Shown: positions 57,600 through 64,000 of the stretch, in pieces | Layout: every line of letters begins with the position of its first letter | Numbering within the stretch: the first letter of the stretch is position 1 | Assembly: GCA_018340375.1 (NCBI GenBank) | Contig: JAFFJZ010000002.1 | Coordinates: 11,984,001-12,048,000 of the forward strand | Length of the DNA stretch: 64,000 nucleotides | Source of the DNA: Gonatopus flavifemur | Lineage: Eukaryota > Arthropoda > Insecta > Hymenoptera > Dryinidae | Direction of reading: 5' to 3' | The notes under the pieces: generated by a model | Database searches by the model: none | What the model was told of the DNA's origin: nothing | What the model saw: only the letters and a program-made list of their open reading frames with translations | Made by a program: the position numbers and the translations under genes

Positions 57600-59433
57600 T
57601 AGTCGTTAGAACTGACCGTAGTTGAGAGTCAATGTCCTTCCATTGATTACTATTGAACCTTCTCAGATTCTCTCAGGATCATTGTATCTAATATGCGATA
57701 ATTAACGTTTCGTTGAAATTGAGAGTTTTCATAATAAAAACTTGCGATGACTTTTCCTCTTATAGAAGATCGTCATAAGAAATGAATGTCTTATCGCTGG
57801 AAGCTCTTTTATTGAGTTATGGAACTGGTATAGTCAGTCAATTACGTATCTCGTCTCTTGAAGAGATACTGGTTTTGTATAGTTTCAAATTTTATAAAAT
57901 TCTGTATTACAGGGAAATAAATGAATTATTCAATTTTTACCGTTGTTAAGTTTCTTTTTGCAGTTTATCATCGGCTGCAGAGGGATAACAAAGTGTGAAC
58001 AGAACGCAGTTGGTAGGAAATACGATGGGATTGAGGAATGTTTTTTTAATGTTCAAGTAAAGTTCGTAATAATATGAACATTTCATTTTACGTTTATAGT
58101 TCCATGAATGTCTTCAGCACATTGAATTTCATGTACTTTCAAGCAGGAAAGATCTTCCCACGTGAATTTTTATATAATTGTATGAAAATTGCTTATCAAA
58201 GGAAGGGTTGTAACAATGGTTTTATAGAATTTATATATAACTTTGATACGATTTTAATATAGTATATCAAAATTTCATATACATTTTGTCAAGTCCAGAG
58301 ATACTCAAAGAATATTTTCTTCAGTAACAATGAGGTGGGAATTAATAGAAATATTAACACTTTGAATATAAGCTCTACTATTTTGTGTCATTGACAAGGA
58401 CGGGGAGAAACAGATCAGTTGAGGAAAGACAGTTGAATAGAAACATCGAATGTATAATAAAAATACAATAATATATATTATACTAAACATTTGAACAAGT
58501 CAATATACAACAATTCATTTTCAGAGCAGTTTTAATAATTTCAAATATCAATTAGAAATTGCAGTATGTTGTTTAAACAATACATTGTACCTTCGAGTTT
58601 GGTTTACTTTAAATCAAAAGTGCTTCTTTTGATTTAACAATCGCTTCAAAATATTCGATCTCTGCTCCAATATCTGTGATATTTTAAACAAATACTTGGG
58701 TGTTGTTCTTTCATAAGATTCAGTTGTTTTGTTTCCAATTAACCATCTGTGAAATCCTCGAAAATCAAGGTTTCCCACAGACACTCGTTCTGAATTATTC
58801 CAATTATGATCCCTATTGAATTCACAGTATCCTCGAAAATCAATGTTTCTCCCAAGTAGTTGAATATTGACACTCGAAATTATATTTTAGAATATAACAC
58901 TTCTAATTTACAAAAATCATTACAATGGTGTAAAACTTACGAACTTTCAATCCAAAGAGAAGAAAGAGGATTCACTAAACAACTCTTGAAAATTCACTTG
59001 AATTGAAAGATTTGAACATATTCCATACTTGAACTCAATATTTTGAAAGGGATGAACTAAGAAAATAACACTTGTATAGAATAGAACTTGTATGCAAATC
59101 GGTAACACACTCGAATTTGAATTTGAGCTTGCGTTGAACTTGTGGGAATGTGGAGAAGATTTCAAATTTAACAGCTCGAATGTTGCGCAGAAAAAAAAAC
59201 TGAGACATTTTGATTATCGAATGAGTGAACTGATGAACAAACAAATGAACTCAACTGGAGAAGTGATTAAAAGGCCCAGTGCATCAGCTGTTACGCTAAT
59301 GGTTCACACTGATTCTCGATATGTCAGACTTGTTTTGGTCAGGTTAGAAAAATGCATACACCAAAAAAAATGTCCTCACATCGCGCGTCAACATCTCATC
59401 TATACAGATTTATCTACAGATATCTATTATGTG
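57600..59433. other. AT-rich stretch, no gene
   Basis: 58740-58870 contains a diverged direct duplication (CCTCGAAAATCAAGG and CCTCGAAAATCAATG). A 187-codon plus frame from 59092 runs into the element starting at 59434; much of its length is repeat-derived. Confidence 0.45.
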
Positions 59434-59623
59434 ACCGGGGGGAAAAAAACTACCTTGAAAACAACGTCAAAAACAACATGGGAAACTACGTTAAGAACAA
59501 CGTTGTTTACCATGGTAAAATGGTTTATCTTCGGAAAAGAACTGAACAACGTTGAAAACAACGTAGTTTTTAACGTTGTTTATCACGAAGTTTTCCCACA
59601 ATTTTTCAAGCACGGTTATGGAA

Positions 59624-60231
59624 CACGCAAAAAAATAATTCGCTGTGGCAGCTAAAAGTAGCTGTCATAGCAAATTTTCGTGGTTGATATTCGGATAGCG
59701 GAAAGAATAGCTATGATAGCGATTCTTCTTTGCAATCAGTGTTTGCTGTACTAGCTTCGAAGAATCGCTGAAAGAACAACCAACCGAGTAGAAGAAAAAT
59801 TCATTGGATAGAGGGAGAGGGTCGATTCCGCAATCTTTCGGTTACTGACTCCAGCTGCTAGCGCTTGAGCCATCCTACCGAATGAATAATTATTCTTGTT
59901 CTAATAATGCATATAGCTTCAACAGAATGTTTCGAATTTGATTTTGCAGAACTGCATGCAAACATATGATTATTCTAAAAGTTGAATATTTTGTTATTAA
60001 GGTTGTTGAACATTTTTTGAACCTCCAAGTATCAGTTTAGCGGCCATCTTGTTCTCTTTAGGTATGTATACTACAGCTACAAAAATTGCTCTATCACCAT
60101 CTCTTCTGCGATCATTGTCTGTCGACGCACAAAAGCTATGTTAGAACCCATGGCTATAATGATAGCTACAGTAGCGGAATGCACTCAGCACACAAGTTTT
60201 TGCTCTCACTGCGAATTCATTTTTTTCCGTG
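59624..60231. mobile_element. MITE with GCTATGATAGC words, AA-flanked, carrying a tRNA-like module
   Basis: Starts CACGCAAAAAAATAATTCGC and ends GCGAATTCATTTTTTTCCGTG, with AA on both sides. AGCTGTCATAGC, GCTATGATAGCGATTC and GGCTATAATGATAGC recur. Contains 59805-59890. Confidence 0.75.
59805..59890 (-). ncRNA. tRNA-like module (SINE-like), minus strand
   Basis: On the minus strand, GGATGGCTCAAGCGCTAGC fits box A, and GGAATCGACCCTC about 45 bases later is a weaker box B. It lies inside a MITE, as does the module at 27573. A functional tRNA is unlikely; a SINE head is my reading. Confidence 0.4.
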
Positions 60232-60725
60232 AAGTAGGGTCTATTAAGGTGATACTAGCGGCGTGATAGCAGCCGAATTGGTTATGAGAAACTACGGGCA
60301 AACGCCTCAATTAAATCAAAATATTACTCTGTACAGCATTTCAGCTGGAGTCAGAGCCTTGAGAGGATTCTATTAGAAAACGCATTTCGTGATGCGTTGT
60401 TTCCAACGTTGTGTTTTTCTTTTCCGAAGAGAAACCATTTTACCGTGGTGAACAACGTTGTTTTCAACCTGGTTTCTTTTCCCCGGGGAGTTTATGATGC
60501 TGTTGTGATGGTACTTAGACCTAAGTTTGAAGTATGATTCAGAGTTCTTGAATGGAAGTATCTATGACAGAAATATTGATTAAACATTCTTTAATTCAAA
60601 TGAAAATTGACATTCCTACGTTTATTACATCTATAGAGGATGGTGGAAATATTGAATTCCAATTCACTTCTTGTTTTATTAATTAGAAAGTATGTTCAAT
60701 CGATTGTTTACTAAATTTAAATATA

Positions 60726-60994
60726 CACGGAAAAAAAGGAAATGGCTGTGGCAGTTACTCACTTTTTTAGCACCTTTTTTCACCTCTGTAGCTAAAACAA
60801 TTGCAGCTGTAGCTATTTCTGAGCTACCGCAGTAGAAAATCGTAGCTGTAACTGCACAGGTTTTGTAGCTGTCCAATTTTCGTTGCGGTGGCTACATTTT
60901 TTACCGCTAACGCTAAGTGAGTAGCTGTGACTGCTAAAAAATAGCTCCCGTACCTAATTTCTAGCTATCCAAATAATAGCTAATTTTCTTCCGT
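60726..60994. mobile_element. TAGCTA-packed MITE, CACGGAAAAAAAGG ends
   Basis: Left end CACGGAAAAAAAGGAAATGG preceded by TA; right end GCTAATTTTCTTCCGT followed by a partly lost tip and TA. About ten AGCT-centred words (GTAGCTG, TAGCTA, GCAGCTGTAGC) in both orientations. Same family as 2550-3681 without its insert. Confidence 0.75.
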
Positions 60995-62339
60995 ATAGAT
61001 GAACAAAAAAAATTTTGTTCATGTATAAATTCTGCAAGTTTAATTCCATCTGATGGAATAATTTTTTGTTTCATTCTTCCACTGGATAACATAACTTTCT
61101 TTATTTGGATTAGAAGTGTGGAATTTTTCATTCACAATTCACAAAAGGAGGAGCGGAACTATGAATCAATGCCCTCGCTCTCCTTTATATATGTTTTCGT
61201 ACTGTCGACCTTTTTTCCCATGTTCCTCACTTATGTTTGAACTCCATGATGGATTTTGGTACCTTCTTTGATCTGGCGCTGATCTATTACGTTCCATTTC
61301 CAGACCAAGTGAAGAGTGTTATTCACATTTGACGTCCAAATTTAACTAGAAAGAAAGTGTTTTTTTCCTCATGACAATGCGTCTGCATCAAAGTTTCACG
61401 TTGCTACTGTAAAAGTCAATGCCCTGATCTTTGAAATGCTTTCTCATTCACAATATTCGTTGAATTTAAATACCAAAGAGCAAGTTTCCTGTTTTAAAAC
61501 CTCTGAAAAATGATTTGTTGAGCGAAGAGTCACTACAAAGGACGAAGATGGAGTTGAAAAAATCGGTTTCCAGGGTTGAACAAGTTGTATTATACCTGCG
61601 TGGGAAAAAATAGTTCGAAATCAGTCCAACAGAATTAAAGTCTCATGAAGCTGAAACTGGCAGTCGATTTTTATCACTTTTTACAGGAAATTTTTATCAA
61701 GGCTGCTAGTTTCAGCTTCATAAAAGTCTCACAAGGCCACTGCAACATGAATAAAAGAATAACACAAAGATGTAGGGACGATCTTGGGGAAAGTATGGGA
61801 ATTGAGATTCTTCCATGATTTTTCCATATTTTCAACAGGTTGACAGGGTTTTACAGTTGTCTCGCAGGAATATAGGAGAGTTCCAAATTTTATACTTTAT
61901 CCGAGATCATTCCTATATCTCTGCCTCATTCTTTCATACGTGTTGCAATGGTCTTGCGAGACTTCTTCTGCAACACTGACGCCAAACTGTTTTTTTTTCA
62001 CACAGGTACTGAGCGTATTGAAAATTTGGAAAGTCATTAGTCTGAATTTATCGATTTGCGAGGTGGCTACGTTAAATATCTCAAAAAATTTTGCCAAGAA
62101 CTTCCCAAGGAAAGCAAAGTGCTCGATGAAATACATTGAAATGAATTCATGTCATATGCCATATTTTATACAGTCCAATTTCATACCATATAGTTAAACA
62201 ATAACAATGAGATTTTAGAACGGTATATTCAACTGAATTCACGACGTATTGATCTTAAACGAACCTGTTCTATTCCCTGTGTTTGTTCAAGAGATTCACT
62301 TTCAGTGATGACTTCAATCAAATGAACACAGTATTTTTC
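60995..62339. other. AT-rich stretch with one micro-MITE, no gene
   Basis: Apart from the 78-bp element at 61645-61722, I see no structure. Frames near 61897-62197 overlap on both strands without motif. Confidence 0.45.
61645..61722. mobile_element. Micro-MITE of the ATGAAGCTGAAACT family
   Basis: ATGAAGCTGAAACTGGCAG and CTGCTAGTTTCAGCTTCAT form inverted ends about 40 bases apart. AAAGTCTC lies outside both (61637-61644, 61723-61730), an 8-bp duplication. Smallest member of the family seen at 17921, 29056 and 55327. Confidence 0.7.
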
Positions 62340-63036
62340 TTATAGAGGTTAAAACCTTCCCGCCATGAGCAAACGCGCCAACTCACCGCATACGCATTCA
62401 CCTATTCCTTATGTATACTTTTATGTGTCACTTTTTATGTACACAACATGAGTGGATTACGTATTCCACATCCGTTAGAATTATTTTCAACAGTTCAAGT
62501 TACTTGGCGAGTACACATGTCAACGACATCAATATCGCAACAAACTCAAGTTCTATAAATTCCATGGAATCAACCACTCGACTCTCATTCAATCTCAATC
62601 TCGGAGTACATATCAAACTTCTTAGTCACAATGAAAAGTGAGACCGAGGATCGATTTTAGGAGAAATAAATCGAAACGATTCAACAGAGTTCCGTGATGT
62701 ATAAGGTTCGTGTCAGTGGGCAACAAACGTTCTTTGAAAGAAGAAAGGGAAGAGAAAAAAAATTGGAACAAATCCACAAAAGGTGAAACGAGAATGATCC
62801 TCGGAAGTACCGTCGTCTTTCACTGACATTGCATATAAGCTACATAAGCTAGCAAAAGATTGAAGAAGGAAACGATGAAGCGAGAAAAAGGAGAAACCAA
62901 AAAACAGGGACAAAGAGGGAAAAGAAAATAATAAAAGACACACGCACGTACGATACTCCAGGTAGAATTGTGAACATATCATTGTGTTAAGATGCGATCT
63001 TTTTTTCCTAACGTCACGTACGAGAATCCCGGTAAG
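62340..63036 (+). promoter_or_regulatory. Unique purine-rich region ending in a strong splice donor
   Basis: The plus strand is strongly purine-rich from about 62735 to 62940, and GAATCCCGGTAAGTCGG at about 63023-63039 has a full-consensus donor (GTAAGT). CATATAAGC near 62832 could be a TATA element. A non-coding first exon of a plus-strand gene would fit. The 215-codon minus frame across 62713-63360 is explained by the purine bias. All inference. Confidence 0.25.
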
Positions 63037-63305
63037 TCGGTTTATGAAGGATTCATGAAACTCATGGGTCGACTTGAATTCCACACAAGTAACTACTTGG
63101 TGATTCAATGTGTTGTATATCGATGTGTATAAAGCAGTAAAAAATACAACGAAATTAACAGTACGTGTGCCATATTTGAATTCCTGCATGTTCACAACAC
63201 GAGGAAAATGGATTTCGAATAAAAGCATCATGAAAATGCTTTTTCTTTTGTCATATTTATCCACACAAATCGATTGAATTTGGATATTACATTTTTCGGA
63301 ATTCA

Positions 63306-63640
63306 CACGGAGAGGAATTTGATGGTTGAAAGTGGTAAAATATGTAGGTAATATCATCATAAAAATTGGTAAACTGAAACTATTGGGAAGCTTGGAAATA
63401 AAATTATCACGATGGTAAACTTCACTTTGTCAAAAATGTTAAAATTTCTTCAGGGAAACTAACAAAGGTAATATTGATGATTTCAGGCAGTGCTAATACT
63501 TTTTACCATCAGCAGTCGTAATGTTTCTTTACACTTTATTTGAAAATTCTCGCGAGCAAGAGCTCTAAAAATCGAAGCAAAGGCAATCATTTTCACCATC
63601 AATAATGGTAATATCATTCACTAAAATGAAAAAAAAGTGT
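63306..63640. mobile_element. MITE with GGTAATATTACC words, right end uncertain
   Basis: Starts CACGGAGAGGAATTTGATGG preceded by CA. TGGTAAA, GGTAATATCATC, GGTAATATTGATG, TTTTACCATCA and TAATGGTAATATCATT recur in both orientations, as in 29780-30011. The right terminus is decayed near AAAAAAAAGTGTAC. Confidence 0.55.
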
Positions 63641-64000
63641 ACTCGCAAGAACATATTTCCAGGCACATTCGTTAGTTCATGTTGTCCAACCTTCGAGTTA
63701 TTACCACCATATTTGTTGATTGCAATCATGTTATTTTTAATACATTCTTGAGTACAGTTTATAATGAAAAATCCTAATTACGCGGAGGGGATTTGAACTT
63801 AAGAATAATATACTTATATCTACCTATAAACTTTACAATTAAAGCCGCTTTGCTACGCTCGCACTTATGAATTTGCTGTTTTGAAGTTTCATTGAAATAC
63901 TAAACGAGGGAACCTAAACTGGACAATTCGTTGTATGCGATAATTGTGAGAAAATCTCGAGCGCTGTTGAAAAATATCACCATCGGTGCTTGTATTATAC
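63641..64000. other. AT-rich stretch with weak tRNA-like sequence
   Basis: On the minus strand about 63788-63862, GTAGCAAAGCGGC could be a box A and AGTTCAAATCCCC a good box B, about 55 bases apart. The acceptor ends do not pair well, so a SINE or tRNA relic is only a possibility. Nothing else seen. Confidence 0.3.

Larger units (their letters stand above)
59434..60488. mobile_element. AACGTT-packed element with CCGGGGGGAAAAAA ends, split by a MITE
   Basis: CCGGGGGGAAAAAAACTACC near the left faces GGTTTCTTTTCCCCGGGG at the right. Near each end AACAACGTTGTT, AAAACAACGT and TTTCCAACGTTG recur. GGTAAAATGG-type and CCATTTTACC blocks (about 59513 and 60431) are inverted. The MITE at 59624-60231 occupies the middle. 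Exact ends are uncertain by a few bases. Confidence 0.65.

Noticed and set aside
59092..59655. A 187-codon plus-strand open frame
   Set aside because: Its second half is the AACAACGTT repeat of the element at 59434 read as protein (TTLKTT-like repeats), and no domain is visible.
62713..63360. A 215-codon minus-strand open frame
   Set aside because: The opposite strand is purine-biased, so this strand is T/C-rich and poor in stops. The product is F/S/L-rich with no domain, and the right part lies in a MITE.
1..64000. Proviral segment of a wasp polydnavirus or other endogenous virus
   Set aside because: No recognisable viral gene families or segment-type gene layout were seen; repeats alone do not support it.

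Overview
This is AT-rich animal DNA dominated by transposable elements. Two mariner copies, LINE fragments, hAT- and piggyBac-type elements, dozens of MITE-like inverted-repeat elements and (TA)n runs make an insect or other arthropod the best guess. Hymenoptera is possible but cannot be shown from the sequence. There is no sign of bacterial organisation. No complete host protein gene was found. The window reads as intergenic DNA or the interior of a very long intron, and a recursive-splice-like site at 43,410 favours the intron reading.

Layout. 1-5 kb: a 40-bp tandem array, a 1.45-kb non-autonomous hAT element with a perfect 8-bp target duplication, and a decayed DNA transposon with 4-bp TATG duplications that keeps a transposase-like coding remnant inside a small MITE. 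5-15 kb: several palindromic MITEs, including three elements nested at 6,476-7,522 and a GATC-rich element inside another at 12,479-13,363. 15-20 kb: an E-box-rich unique island, then mariner copy 1 (18,045-19,305) inserted in a hAT-like MITE. 21-31 kb: more MITEs, a LINE on the minus strand (25.4-28.3 kb) split by a piggyBac-type MITE and by a 1-kb MITE holding a tRNA-like module, and a second LINE (30.1-31.2 kb) flanked by 20-bp duplications. 31-43 kb: GC-richer islands filled with short palindromic words, a 1-kb hairpin, (TA)n runs, a coding-like minus-strand patch near 40.9 kb, and the splice-like site. 44-54 kb: mostly unannotatable AT-rich DNA with a third LINE stub. 54-61 kb: a three-level nest beside mariner copy 2 (55,802-57,087, minus) and nested MITEs with AACGTT or TAGCTA words. 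62-64 kb: a purine-rich unique region ending in a GTAAGT donor, then another MITE.

How the parts relate. All recognisable genes are broken transposon genes. Both transposases are dead in different ways: copy 1 by a net 29-base deletion, copy 2 by two nonsense codons. The broadest pattern is a large class of elements whose ends look like CACGGAGAAAA, CACTGTAAAAA, CACTGAGAAAA or CCC-starting relatives. They are flanked by identical dinucleotides that are often but not always TA. Many of their interiors are packed with one short self-complementary word, a different word in each element. I see no coding gene that could drive them here.
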